This document shows, one piece after another, positions 45,050 to 52,932 of a DNA stretch of 64,000 bases. Within the stretch, counting starts at the first letter, position 1, and each line of letters opens with the position of its first letter. A program made the translations under genes and the position numbers. The notes below the pieces were generated by a model that searched no databases, was not told the origin of the DNA, and worked only from the letters and a program-made list of their open reading frames with translations. This DNA is from JAVVTR01 sp036653535. Its GTDB lineage: Bacteria > Bacteroidota > Bacteroidia > Bacteroidales > P3. The DNA lies in the NCBI GenBank assembly GCA_036653535.1, contig JAVVTR010000007.1, forward strand, positions 17,319 to 81,318, given 5' to 3'.

Positions 45050-46588
45050 ATGGCTCTGTCCCACGATTTTCGTAATTTATTTCGGCGAAAAAAAAAGTTT
45101 CTCTTTGCAAAAATCAAAGCCAAATTTTGCATGGGGGGATTTTTCTTTTTATTGATCTTATTGGTAAGTTGTAATGCCAACCGACCGGAAAACATAGTCT
45201 ACCCTTCTAGTAAAAGAACTACCGCCACTACTCTCTTCGAAGGCAAGCGCTATACCGATCCTTATCATTGGTTAGACATAGATACTACAGAAGAAGTAAA
45301 TTATTGGATGCAATCGCAAAATCGCACTACTCACGAATATATACAACAAATTCCTTTCTATATCTCTTTGGGAAATCAATGGAACGATGTACAAAGAAGT
45401 TTAGCTACGGCAGAAGAAGTAGAAAAGGCTTTTCTTTTAGATAGAGAATGGAAAGAGACTGTTTCCTCGTCCAACACTCCTTTTAATAAAAAGCAATATA
45501 GAGTAGTTAAACGAATTAAAAAAGAGACGAAAAACGAAGCACTTTCTAAAAAAACGTATAGAAAGCAAATAATTTCTTTCCGAAACCCAAAAGGCGACAG
45601 CCTCTCTCTTTGCTTATATTATTACGGAAATTTATATAAAAACGGCCATAATCCTTTAGTTTTATTACCCTATAGCCCAGGGTGTAAAGAAAGGAATTTA
45701 CAAATTGCGCGAGATATTTTCTGTAAACAAGGTGGGATAATTGCTATATTGGGGGAACCAATCCAAATACAAATAATAGACACCGCCGCCTACATAAAAC
45801 AAAAAAGCAACGACAGCATAAACCTTGCTCTTACCGATTCTACTCCCTCTGTGCCAACTCCCATAAACTATCCCACCAAAACAGTTCAAAAATTTAGTAA
45901 TATTAACTATCTCGATATAATTTATGCTACAGAACTACTAATTGCTAAACAATATACGAACCCCTCTAAAATAGTTCTTTACGGGCAAAACACTTTGGTA
46001 ATTCCTACAGAAATGTGTTTTTTAAAACGTCCCGATTTATTTAAAGCCGTTGTAGCAATAGAGGAAGTGAATACAAAGCCAAGGAGAAAGAGAAAACATA
46101 GGCAACATTCTCCCAATTTCAACTACCCAAAAACGAAACTGAGCCTACAACAAATAGCTCAATTTTCCATGCAAGCGCTGATAAAACCCATACAAAAACC
46201 CGATTATTTTTTACCTTACGATTCTTTTCTACCTATAAAAAACGCCGATAGTGCTGCGCTGGACACTAATATCATAATATTAGATACCAGCAATTTAAAT
46301 AAGGTAAAAATGATAAACACAGACAGCGTAAAGATAGAAAAAATCCAAATCAAGCATAGTTTAGACACCGTGCCAAAGGAAATTTTACGTGCTTTTTTTG
46401 CTGCAACCACACAAAAACCTCAAAAATATCCTGCTTTTTTAGCGGTCTTAATACATCAAAATAAATTAATCGCCTATCTTCAAAGCATACAACAACCCAA
46501 TCCCAATCCTATTCTACTAAGCAATCAAATAAAGCAAACAGAAATTTGGAGCTTTATTTTTTATCATTTAGGATTAAATTTAAAATAG
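45050..46588 (+). CDS. Prolyl-oligopeptidase-derived lipoprotein, predicted catalytically inactive
   Basis: A 512-residue lipoprotein: basic start (RRKKKFLFAKIKAK), hydrophobic LLILLV and lipobox LVSC with Cys41. Residues 50-110 match the S9A prolyl oligopeptidase N-terminus (GKRYTDPYHWLDID, EVNYWMQSQNRTTHEYI). The beta-propeller (about 300 residues in true enzymes) is mostly missing. The hydrolase-like part keeps YLDIIYATELLIAKQYTNPS and FLKRPDLFKAVVAIEEV, but the nucleophile elbow (usually GxSNGG) reads YGQNTLVIP with no serine, and near the end NKLIAYLQSIQ leads to WSFIFYHLGL without the catalytic His motif. The frame is intact, so it may have a new binding role. No close named family is recognised beyond this. 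Confidence 0.72.
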   Translation: MALSHDFRNLFRRKKKFLFAKIKAKFCMGGFFFLLILLVSCNANRPENIVYPSSKRTTATTLFEGKRYTDPYHWLDIDTTEEVNYWMQSQNRTTHEYIQQIPFYISLGNQWNDVQRSLATAEEVEKAFLLDREWKETVSSSNTPFNKKQYRVVKRIKKETKNEALSKKTYRKQIISFRNPKGDSLSLCLYYYGNLYKNGHNPLVLLPYSPGCKERNLQIARDIFCKQGGIIAILGEPIQIQIIDTAAYIKQKSNDSINLALTDSTPSVPTPINYPTKTVQKFSNINYLDIIYATELLIAKQYTNPSKIVLYGQNTLVIPTEMCFLKRPDLFKAVVAIEEVNTKPRRKRKHRQHSPNFNYPKTKLSLQQIAQFSMQALIKPIQKPDYFLPYDSFLPIKNADSAALDTNIIILDTSNLNKVKMINTDSVKIEKIQIKHSLDTVPKEILRAFFAATTQKPQKYPAFLAVLIHQNKLIAYLQSIQQPNPNPILLSNQIKQTEIWSFIFYHLGLNLK

Positions 46589-46600
46589 GCATAGAACAGT

Positions 46601-46966
46601 ATGAATGGATTCTACACTATTTTACTTTTAGTTCTCTCCAATATTTTTATGACTTTTGCTTGGTACGGACATTTGAAACTGGGGCAAATGGATAGCTTTT
46701 CTCGCTCTCCTTTATTTGTTTTTATACTAATTAGCTGGGGGCTCGCTTTTTTTGAATATTGCCTCCAAGTTCCCGCTAATAGAATTGGATTTAAAGAAAA
46801 TGGTGGCCCCTTCACCCTATATCAACTCAAAATAATTCAAGAAGTTATTACTTTGGTAATCTTTGTTGCTTTTTCTTCCATTGTTTTTAAAGAGCAGCTT
46901 CGGTGGAATCATTTTTTGGCCTTACTCTTAGTGCTTTGTGCCGTGGCCTTAGTCTTTAAGAAATAA
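46601..46966 (+). CDS. DMT family membrane protein (DUF486)
   Basis: A 121-residue inner-membrane protein with four predicted spans (ILLLVLSNIFMTFAWYGHL, FVFILISWGLAFFEYCLQ, IIQEVITLVIFVAFSSIVF, FLALLLVLCAVALVFKK). QVPANRIGFKENGGPFTLYQLK is the DUF486 signature (in two overlapping parts). Substrate is unknown. It starts 12 bases after the preceding lipoprotein gene, so the pair is probably co-transcribed. Confidence 0.88.
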   Translation: MNGFYTILLLVLSNIFMTFAWYGHLKLGQMDSFSRSPLFVFILISWGLAFFEYCLQVPANRIGFKENGGPFTLYQLKIIQEVITLVIFVAFSSIVFKEQLRWNHFLALLLVLCAVALVFKK

Positions 46967-46970
46967 AAAG

Positions 46971-47049
46971 CACTAAGGGAACTCTTATAATAAGAGTGAC
47001 TTTCTTACACTAAGGGACACTCTTATAATAAGGGGAGCTCTCCCTCTTA
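46971..47049. repeat. 37-bp imperfect tandem repeat with small hairpins
   Basis: Two units begin at 46971 and 47008 (cactaaggga, then ctcttataataag). Each contains an inverted ctctta/taagag-type pair; a third, more diverged unit follows (ctcttacgataaggg, 47044-47058). The first hairpin may end transcription of the DUF486 gene. Confidence 0.6.
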
Positions 47050-47158
47050 CGATAAGGGCGCCTCTTACCCTTTGGTCTTAGATAGGGAAAAAGGAAAAGA
47101 GGAATATTCTCCAAACGGCTTTCCTGCAATATCTAAAATTTATACTCTTTTTTTAACT

Positions 47159-47186
47159 AACAAAAATTTATGCATAAATTTTTGTT
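47159..47186. promoter_or_regulatory. Perfect 28-bp palindrome
   Basis: AACAAAAATTTATG is followed without spacer by its exact complement CATAAATTTTTGTT. It lies in the 449-bp gap before the HTH regulator. It could be an operator, a dimer-binding site or a cruciform-forming terminator; the sequence does not decide. Confidence 0.5.
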
Positions 47187-47415
47187 CCATTTCACATTCC
47201 ATGGATAAATAAAATGTTACTGCATATAAACTATAACAATAAGCATTTCCACCAATTTACGGCCTAATTTTCTTCGGCTTAAACAATTCTTTCCGAACTT
47301 GTGAACGAAAAGAAACTATAGTCGGCAAATCGAATCTCGCAGAAACAAGAGGCATAATGTCTGCAATTATGAACAATATCGATTAAGCTTGCGCATAATT
47401 AGATACATTATTGTG

Positions 47416-47718
47416 ATGAAAAAAGCCTTATTCCCCAGCCAGCAACGAAGCCTAACAACTTTGGGTGAGAATATCAAATATGCACGCCTTGGCCGTGACC
47501 TCTCTTCGGAGCAGGTTGCAGAGCGTGCAGGAATATCACGTAACACGCTTATCAAGATTGAAAAAGGAGAGGAGGGCGTCGCTATTGGGTATTACTTTCG
47601 GGCATTAGCCGTTCTTGGATTAGATAAAGATATTTTATGGATTGCAAAAGAGGATGAACTTGGTCGTAGATTGCAGGATGCAAAGCTAATAGTAAAAGAA
47701 CGAGCTTCAAAAAAATAA
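47416..47718 (+). CDS. HipB-like XRE-family transcriptional regulator (antitoxin type)
   Basis: A 100-residue DNA-binding protein. The five-helix XRE domain spans about 15-80 (TTLGENIKYARLGRDLSSEQ, VAERAGISRNTLIKIEKGEE). In Bacteroidota this family is encoded directly upstream of HipA kinases and represses the pair. The ATG at 47416 is chosen over a TTG at 47389 because the family starts close to the helix bundle. The hipA remnant starts four bases after the stop codon. A small inverted pair (cataat/attatg, 47353-47371) may be its operator. The antitoxin has thus outlived its toxin. Confidence 0.83.
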   Translation: MKKALFPSQQRSLTTLGENIKYARLGRDLSSEQVAERAGISRNTLIKIEKGEEGVAIGYYFRALAVLGLDKDILWIAKEDELGRRLQDAKLIVKERASKK

Positions 47719-47721
47719 AAA

Positions 47722-47817
47722 ATGGCACAGAGTAAAGATATATATGTGTACATGGATTGGCAAGAGAGTTATTTGCCAATCCAAATGGGTGTACTGCACA
47801 GGGATATAGTTGGTTGA
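47722..47817 (+). pseudogene. Truncated hipA (N-terminal 31 codons only)
   Basis: Right behind the regulator, a frame reads MAQSKDIYVYMDWQESYLPI, then QMGVLHRDIVG and a TGA at 47815-47817. This matches the N-terminal subdomain-1 start of HipA kinases (SKDIYVYADWKG... MGTLH type). The kinase domain is gone: the following 190 bases carry no HipA-like sequence in any frame, so a deletion or replacement removed it. Confidence 0.65.
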
Positions 47818-47954
47818 ATTTTTGCTCCCTTTAAACGAAGCTATAGAAGTTATAAGCACGGGCGGAACTATGGAGGCATAAACAATAGTCTAAAGCCAAA
47901 TACATGGAACGCTTTTAAGTATTTAGGACATGAAAAAAAATAACAAGCTTCTTA

Positions 47955-47998
47955 ATTCTTTCCAATCTTTGAAACATTGGAAAGAATCATTATGTTTG
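47955..47998 (+). promoter_or_regulatory. Fic gene promoter embedded in an inverted repeat (probable operator)
   Basis: A 12-bp inverted repeat (ATTCTTTCCAAT, 47955-47966, and complement 47976-47987) has a 9-base loop. The -33 TTTG (47968-47971) lies inside the loop, and 19 bp later TATGTTTG (47991-47998) matches the -7 box. The ATG is 13 bases further on. A repressor bound to the repeat would cover the -33 element. Confidence 0.72.
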
Positions 47999-48011
47999 CA
48001 TTTGTAACAGC

Positions 48012-49337
48012 ATGGACATTCTTATGGAAACAGCACCTAAAATTTCGGACAAAAAACTTTTTGACCTATTCGCAATTTGGTCTAATTTACCGAATGAAAT
48101 AATCTCATTAATCACAAAGATTAATGAAGATTATGAATTTTGGGACACCGTAAAATACAAGAATGTTCCTACAGATTATTCTTCTGAAGATTTGTGGTGT
48201 GCCGTTCTTGTTGATCGATGGAAAAATAATATCAAAGCTTGGGACAAGTATAATATTCACTTTGGACTTACCAATAAGATGCAACGGCAATGCCACGAGT
48301 TTGATATGAATTTTGGTGGGTCGTGGGTGTCGGATTCCATTATTTCTAGTGGAGACAACGAACGATATCTTATCAGTTCGTTAATGGAGGAGGCTATCTC
48401 TTCCAGCCAAATGGAAGGTGCAGCGACAGCTCGAAAGGTGGCAAAAGATATGCTTCGCAAACGAATTGCACCTAAGGACAGGTCTCAAAGAATGATTTTC
48501 AATAATTATCAAACCATTCAATTCATTGTATCCAACAAAGATAAACCCCTAACCGAAGAGTTGTTGTTGCATATACACCAGTTGATGACAGATAATACAT
48601 TGGAGAATAGTGACGATGCAGGACGTTTCCGTCAAAACGACGATGTGGTGGTTGAGAACAGTATTACCCACGAAGTGGTGCATACCCCACCTTCATATAA
48701 AGATATTGCTCCATTCATTGCCGATTTATGCACCTTTTTTAATGCCGACAAAGCCAAGTTATTTATACACCCAATCATCCGAGGAATCATTATCCATTTT
48801 ATGGTGGCATATATCCACCCATTTGTTGATGGTAATGGAAGAACAGCAAGAGCATTATTCTATTGGTATATGCTCAAACAAGACTATTGGTTAACCGAGT
48901 ACCTTTCCATATCTAGAATTATTTGCAAATCGAAGAAGTCTTATGAGAAATCGTTTTTATATGCTGAAGCCGACAAAAATGACATAGGCTACTTTATTGC
49001 CTACAATCTTCGAACACTCGAATTGGCATTTAAAGAATTGCAGCTATATATCAAACGTAAGACGGAAGACAAACAAGCGGCTACAACTTTCTTGCGAATT
49101 GGTAACATCAACGAGCGGCAAGCGGAGATTATTAAAATGTACTATCAGAACTCAAAGGAGATGCAGACGGTCAAAGATTTTGAGATTCGCTTCTCTATCA
49201 CACCTACAACCGCTAAAAGCGATATTAAAGGCCTTATAAAAATTGGCGCATTGGAAGAAATATCGCTTAATAAAGTAAAGAAAGGTTATGTAAAGGGTAA
49301 TAAACTCGATGAATTGGTTGGTAAGGCAGATATATAA
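48012..49337 (+). CDS. Fic-domain AMP-transferase with N-terminal inhibitory helix (class II)
   Basis: A 441-residue Fic protein that transfers AMP from ATP to a protein target. The Fic core HPFVDGNGRTAR (269-280) is complete, with catalytic His269. The inhibitory motif [S/T]xxxE[G/N] is present before the core as SSQMEG, with Ser131, Glu135 and Gly136, so activity is auto-inhibited in the class II manner. The N-terminal 100 residues resemble the Fic_N/DUF4172-like helical domain; a C-terminal winged helix (about 380-435, MQTVKDFEIRFSITPTTAKS) suggests DNA binding and autoregulation. Codon use is more GC-rich than in neighbours, hinting at transfer. No separate antitoxin gene adjoins it. Confidence 0.9.
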   Translation: MDILMETAPKISDKKLFDLFAIWSNLPNEIISLITKINEDYEFWDTVKYKNVPTDYSSEDLWCAVLVDRWKNNIKAWDKYNIHFGLTNKMQRQCHEFDMNFGGSWVSDSIISSGDNERYLISSLMEEAISSSQMEGAATARKVAKDMLRKRIAPKDRSQRMIFNNYQTIQFIVSNKDKPLTEELLLHIHQLMTDNTLENSDDAGRFRQNDDVVVENSITHEVVHTPPSYKDIAPFIADLCTFFNADKAKLFIHPIIRGIIIHFMVAYIHPFVDGNGRTARALFYWYMLKQDYWLTEYLSISRIICKSKKSYEKSFLYAEADKNDIGYFIAYNLRTLELAFKELQLYIKRKTEDKQAATTFLRIGNINERQAEIIKMYYQNSKEMQTVKDFEIRFSITPTTAKSDIKGLIKIGALEEISLNKVKKGYVKGNKLDELVGKADI

Positions 49338-49366
49338 TTCTTTCCAATCTTTAAAGGATTGGAAAA
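49337..49366. repeat. Second copy of the Fic-flanking inverted repeat
   Basis: Starting at the last base of the Fic stop codon, ATTCTTTCCAATC is repeated from the upstream operator, followed by TTTAAAG and GATTGGAAA. Arms are 9 bp (49341-49349 and 49357-49365). It lacks a -7 box, so it could be a terminator, a second operator or a cassette boundary. Confidence 0.65.
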
Positions 49367-49632
49367 CATTTATAGGCAAAGATCAAAAAAATAAAGTAAA
49401 AGACCTACAATCATTATTACTTTCTAAACTCGCAATAAATAAAAATGCGGATAGAAGAAGCCATCCATAGTGTACTTAGACGAAACCCAAGCCATTAAAA
49501 AGCCAAAGAAAGCGGAAAAGTATACCAGGTTGGCTATGCAATTAACAAGCATTTATAAATGAAATATGGATAGGAATATCGCTTTGACGCCTTTACATAT
49601 CTCTAAGAAATACTTTTTAAGAAATTTTTTTT

Positions 49633-49785
49633 CAATAGGAGGATTTCTTTCAATAGGAGGACTTCTTCCAATAGGAGGACTTCTCCCAATAGGAGGGCTT
49701 CTGCCAACAAGAGGACTTCTTCCAACAGGAGGACTTCTCCCAATAAGAGGACTTCTTCCAACAGGAGGACTTCTGCCAATAAGAC
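49633..49785. repeat. 18-bp minisatellite, eight full units
   Basis: Eight units of exactly 18 bp (49633-49776), consensus caayargaggacttctyc, plus a partial ninth. There are no insertions or deletions. Reading frames on both strands stay open: the plus strand gives GGLLPI/GGLLPT six-residue repeats within an 82-residue frame (49566-49814), the minus strand VLLLEE-type repeats. Neither has a signal peptide or homology that I recognise, so I annotate DNA only. Confidence 0.85.
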
Positions 49786-49801
49786 AAGCACTTATAGACA
49801 T

Positions 49802-49838
49802 AAAAAAAGGGTAAACCAAATTGGCTTACCCTTTTTTT
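49802..49838 (-). terminator. Terminator of the small lipoprotein gene
   Basis: AAAAAAAGGGTAA pairs with TTACCCTTTTTTT across an 11-base loop. It lies 14 bases past the lipoprotein stop codon on the minus strand and is symmetrical, so it would also stop plus-strand transcripts from the minisatellite. Confidence 0.85.
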
Positions 49839-49852
49839 ATACTATGAATAAA

Positions 49853-50038
49853 TTATTCAGCAGCAGGAGTAGCAGTTTCAGCAGGCATTGCAGCAGCTGC
49901 GCTATCTACTGGAGCGGTCATAACTTCTTCGGTTACTGTTTCTTCAACACCTTCAACTGGTTCAGCGGGAGTGTTGCTTTTGCAGCTGCAGAAAGCGATC
50001 ATGCTAACTACGGCTAATACAGACATTACTTTTTTCAT
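49853..50038 (-). CDS. Small secreted lipoprotein rich in Pro, Ala, Glu and Thr
   Basis: A 61-residue product. The signal is MKKVMSVLAVVSMIAFCSC, with the lipobox cysteine at about position 19 followed by KSNTPAEP. The mature 42 residues are acidic and disordered (EGVEETVTEEVMTAPVDSAA). No domain is recognised. A complete promoter upstream and a strong terminator downstream show a real, independently transcribed gene, perhaps strongly expressed. Confidence 0.8.
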   Translation of the reverse strand: MKKVMSVLAVVSMIAFCSCKSNTPAEPVEGVEETVTEEVMTAPVDSAAAAMPAETATPAAE

Positions 50039-50350
50039 TGTTTAATAAAATTAAAAAGGGTTTAAATTTTCTTTGTTGTTTGTTTTGCTTTTTTCTTTTA
50101 CAAGTATCAAAACCAAAACGAGGACAAAAGTAGGACAAATTTTATTCCCCTGCAAGTTTTTTGTTAAAAAATGTTAAAATTTTTTAAGTTTTTTTTAAGA
50201 ACAGCCATATATCGCACATATTGCCGTTTTTTTCTTAATTTTTTTTCTTAATTTTTTTTAAGTTTTATAAAATTTTTAAGATTTTCATCGAAAAAAGACC
50301 CAGTTTTAATCTTTTTAAGAAGAAAACTTGGAAAAAAAACTTCGTAGGTT
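50039..50350. other. Very AT-rich spacer upstream of the small lipoprotein gene
   Basis: This 312-bp region has long A/T runs (for example tcttaattttttt repeated near 50230-50260). It holds the lipoprotein promoter at 50125-50155. Nothing else is recognised. Confidence 0.45.
50125..50155 (-). promoter_or_regulatory. Promoter of the small lipoprotein gene
   Basis: The minus strand reads TTG (50155-50153), 20 bp, then TACTTTTG (50132-50125), matching the TTTG/TAnnTTTG pattern. The leader would be about 80 bases. Confidence 0.6.
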
Positions 50351-51970
50351 TTATTCCGGAATTAAATTTTGGTAATGACCAAAGCGTTCTTCTATTTCCT
50401 TAATAAAAGCCGTAGTTGCTTTTCCTTTTGCAGAACCATGCTTTACCACCGGATCTCTATAATACTTAGGTTGGGATTTCAAAAGCAAATATTTCGCTAC
50501 ATGATTCTCCCAACGGTTGGGATCATCTCCATATTTTTTTGCCAAACGCATGGCATCCATTACATGCCCCATACCCATATTATATCCAGCCAAAACAAAT
50601 TGGTAACGTTCCTCTGCCGGAATTTCCAAAGGGAGGGATTTATCTAACAAACGTAAATAAGCCACTCCCGCCTCAATTTGTTTTTCAACAGAGGAAGATG
50701 CCGTAATATGATACCTTTTAGCGGTTGCAGGCATCATTTGCATTAAGCCAGTAGCACCAGCCTTAGAAACTAAATGAGATCGAAACTGTGATTCTTGATA
50801 AATTAAAGAGGCCAAGAGCCTCCAATCCCACCCTATGGTTTGACTATGTTTTTTTAAAAGTACATCGAAAGGAGAAATGGTATTATCATCTAAAATGATA
50901 TTACGTTGAACCCTATGAGTCCTTTTTACCACCACGCCCTCTTTTTCCGCTTCCTTATCTGCTACCGCTGAATTATCGGTTGCAGAAACAGCATCTTTAG
51001 CAATAGCTTTTGTAGAAGACGAGGGGGCGTCTTTTCCTTCCTTTTTTAATGTAGCATTCTTCTGCATGGACTTAGAACGAGCGGCACTAAGAGAATCCAT
51101 TTTTTCTATACCCGCCTCTATAAAGCGAGTAACTTTAACGTTGGGTAAATCGTAATACTTATGATATAAATAGGCAAAAGTATCGGTTTTAGAGAAAGTC
51201 TCTAACCATTGGTTTACGGTAAAAATAAGGGTGTCGGCAGCCTTGGGAAGAGCCCATGCAATTGGCTGTGCTTTAGTGAGTTCTAAACTATAATCCAACT
51301 TAGGATGACTACGAGCATACCTTTTTGCACGATTTTTAGAAGTAACGGTATAATCGATATGCCCCCTTGCTAATTCCCATAAAAAATTTTCCTCTGTTTT
51401 GTCTGCATCCGTAACAATTTCAAAATCATATATTTTTGGATTTTTAGCCTTAAGGGCGTGGAGACTTTGTTCAAATACACTTCCTTTACGCACATATACC
51501 GTTTTCCCCTTTAAATCCGACCATTTTGTTACTAATTTCTCTTTGGGGCTTTTACGCTGAACCAATACTTGTTCCGTATAATAAAGAGGAGTAGAAAAGG
51601 CCAAATACGCTTCTCTTTCGGCCGATATCGTGAAATTGGAAGCGATTAAATCCACCTCGTTATTAAGTAATCGTTGTATCTGCTTTTCTAAAGATTTATC
51701 GGTCTTAATGAGCAGTTTCACTCCAGCATAATCGGCAAAACGCTGCAAAAGTTCCAATTGATAGCCCATAGGAAAACCTTTATAAATAAAGTAGTCCACA
51801 GAATTTTCCTCTAAGGCAACTACTAAAATTTTATCTTGAGTAAAACCGGTGGCATCGTAGGGTTTTTCCTTTGTTTTTACATGATAAAGAAACAAGCCAG
51901 AAGCAATGATAAGGGCCACAATAGGAAGAAGTATGTATAAGTAGTTTTTTAAAATCGTTTGTTTTTTCAT
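50351..51970 (-). CDS. mltF: MltF-type membrane-bound lytic transglycosylase with solute-binding-like domain
   Basis: Cleaves peptidoglycan between MurNAc and GlcNAc, forming 1,6-anhydro ends, at the cell envelope. It has 539 residues from the ATG at 51970 (an in-frame TTG 39 bases upstream is less likely). One N-terminal span (YILLPIVALIIASGLFLY) leads into a periplasmic solute-binding domain (about 40-285: ILVVALEENSVDYFIYKGFP, GYQLELLQRFADYAGV). A disordered Ala/Lys/Ser-rich linker (about 295-350) follows. The SLT domain (about 375-520) has SLIYQESQFRSHLVSKAGA with catalytic Glu393, then GLMQMMPATAKRY and AGYNMGMGHV. Loss of the usual lipobox makes it an integral-anchored form. Confidence 0.9.
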   Translation of the reverse strand: MKKQTILKNYLYILLPIVALIIASGLFLYHVKTKEKPYDATGFTQDKILVVALEENSVDYFIYKGFPMGYQLELLQRFADYAGVKLLIKTDKSLEKQIQRLLNNEVDLIASNFTISAEREAYLAFSTPLYYTEQVLVQRKSPKEKLVTKWSDLKGKTVYVRKGSVFEQSLHALKAKNPKIYDFEIVTDADKTEENFLWELARGHIDYTVTSKNRAKRYARSHPKLDYSLELTKAQPIAWALPKAADTLIFTVNQWLETFSKTDTFAYLYHKYYDLPNVKVTRFIEAGIEKMDSLSAARSKSMQKNATLKKEGKDAPSSSTKAIAKDAVSATDNSAVADKEAEKEGVVVKRTHRVQRNIILDDNTISPFDVLLKKHSQTIGWDWRLLASLIYQESQFRSHLVSKAGATGLMQMMPATAKRYHITASSSVEKQIEAGVAYLRLLDKSLPLEIPAEERYQFVLAGYNMGMGHVMDAMRLAKKYGDDPNRWENHVAKYLLLKSQPKYYRDPVVKHGSAKGKATTAFIKEIEERFGHYQNLIPE

Positions 51971-52099
51971 ATAGCATAAATTCAAAATTAAACTTGTTTT
52001 CATTAGCAAACACCCGGTGGAATTGAAAAAAAGAGCGACGTAAATTGCTGAACAAAATTATATTTTAGAATTGGCTTAACGGAAAGGTGTTGGTTCCCC

Positions 52100-52792
52100 C
52101 TATTTCTTTTCCAAAAAAAAATTCGCTAAATTTTCATCTACTAAATGATGGGGTTGCAAGCCAAGCTGCTTGGCTGCCAAAACGTTTTCTTTGGTATCAT
52201 CTACAAAGAGTGTTTCCTCCGGGCACAAATTTTCGTTTTGAAGCACCATTCGAAAAATTTCCGGATCCGGCTTATTAACTCCCATACAATGAGAATAGTA
52301 CGCACGATGGAAAAGGGTATCGAATTCCAAACCTGCATATTCTTGTTTTACCTTATTTCTCACACATTCTATATGCAATCCGTTGGTATTACTAAGAAGG
52401 AAAAGACGATATTTTTGCTTTAATTCTTTTAAACATTTCAAAGCAGAAAGTGGCATATCTAAAATCATAGAATTCCAAATATGCTTAATCTCTTCTAAAG
52501 AGGGAACCGAACCCAAAAGAGAGTTTTCTGTAATGGGAGTAAAATGGCTATGAGCATAGGTACTATGGCAGGCATTCCAGTTAATAAAACATTGCTGTAG
52601 TTGGACTAAAAACTCAGAATCGGAACATTTTCCTCTCTCATATTGTAATAAAAGCAATTGGAAGTCCTCCGTTTGAAAAGCCTGCACATTTTCTATGCCT
52701 ATATAGTTTGCAATAGCTTTAATTACTACCTTTTGGTCTAACTTAACAATAACACCGCCAAGATCAAGAATAACATTTTTCAATGAAGTCAT
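52100..52792 (-). CDS. HAD family phosphatase (subfamily IA)
   Basis: A 230-residue cytosolic phosphatase of undetermined substrate; sugar phosphates or nucleotides are usual for the group. Motif I is VILDLGGVIVKLD with Asp10 (second Asp replaced by Gly, normal for this subfamily), motif II LFLLSNTNG, motif III NKPDPEIF, motif IV TLFVDDTKENV. The ATG at 52792 starts two residues before the conserved core; the longer upstream reading runs through the promoter. Confidence 0.88.
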   Translation of the reverse strand: MTSLKNVILDLGGVIVKLDQKVVIKAIANYIGIENVQAFQTEDFQLLLLQYERGKCSDSEFLVQLQQCFINWNACHSTYAHSHFTPITENSLLGSVPSLEEIKHIWNSMILDMPLSALKCLKELKQKYRLFLLSNTNGLHIECVRNKVKQEYAGLEFDTLFHRAYYSHCMGVNKPDPEIFRMVLQNENLCPEETLFVDDTKENVLAAKQLGLQPHHLVDENLANFFLEKK

Positions 52793-52816
52793 GAAAATAA
52801 TTTTGTAAATTCGGCG

Positions 52817-52857
52817 TAAAGTTATACATTTGCAGGGATTTTTCAAAAGTAAATATA
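52817..52857 (-). promoter_or_regulatory. Promoter of the HAD phosphatase gene
   Basis: TTTG (52857-52854, minus strand), 19 bp, then TAACTTTA (52824-52817), which has one mismatch to TAnnTTTG. It rules out the longer open frame starting at 52846. Confidence 0.6.
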
Positions 52858-52932
52858 TTTAATGAATGAAAATAAAGCACTTGTGTACTTTAGAATCTTT
52901 TTTTAAATATTAGTCTTTTTTTAAGAAAAATC

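Noticed and set aside
45050..46588. Functional prolyl oligopeptidase
   Set aside because: The GxSNGG nucleophile elbow and the catalytic His motif are missing and the propeller is largely deleted.
47818..48011. Continuation of hipA in another frame
   Set aside because: No frame in this stretch shows HipA kinase motifs; a frame reading NTWNAFKYLGHE matches nothing I know.
49633..49785. CRISPR array
   Set aside because: Units are contiguous 18-mers without spacers and no cas genes are present.
49566..49814. 82-residue plus-strand protein of GGLLPI repeats as a gene
   Set aside because: It consists almost wholly of the minisatellite, reads equally well on the other strand, has no promoter or signal peptide, and stops inside the lipoprotein terminator. 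Kept as a finding only.
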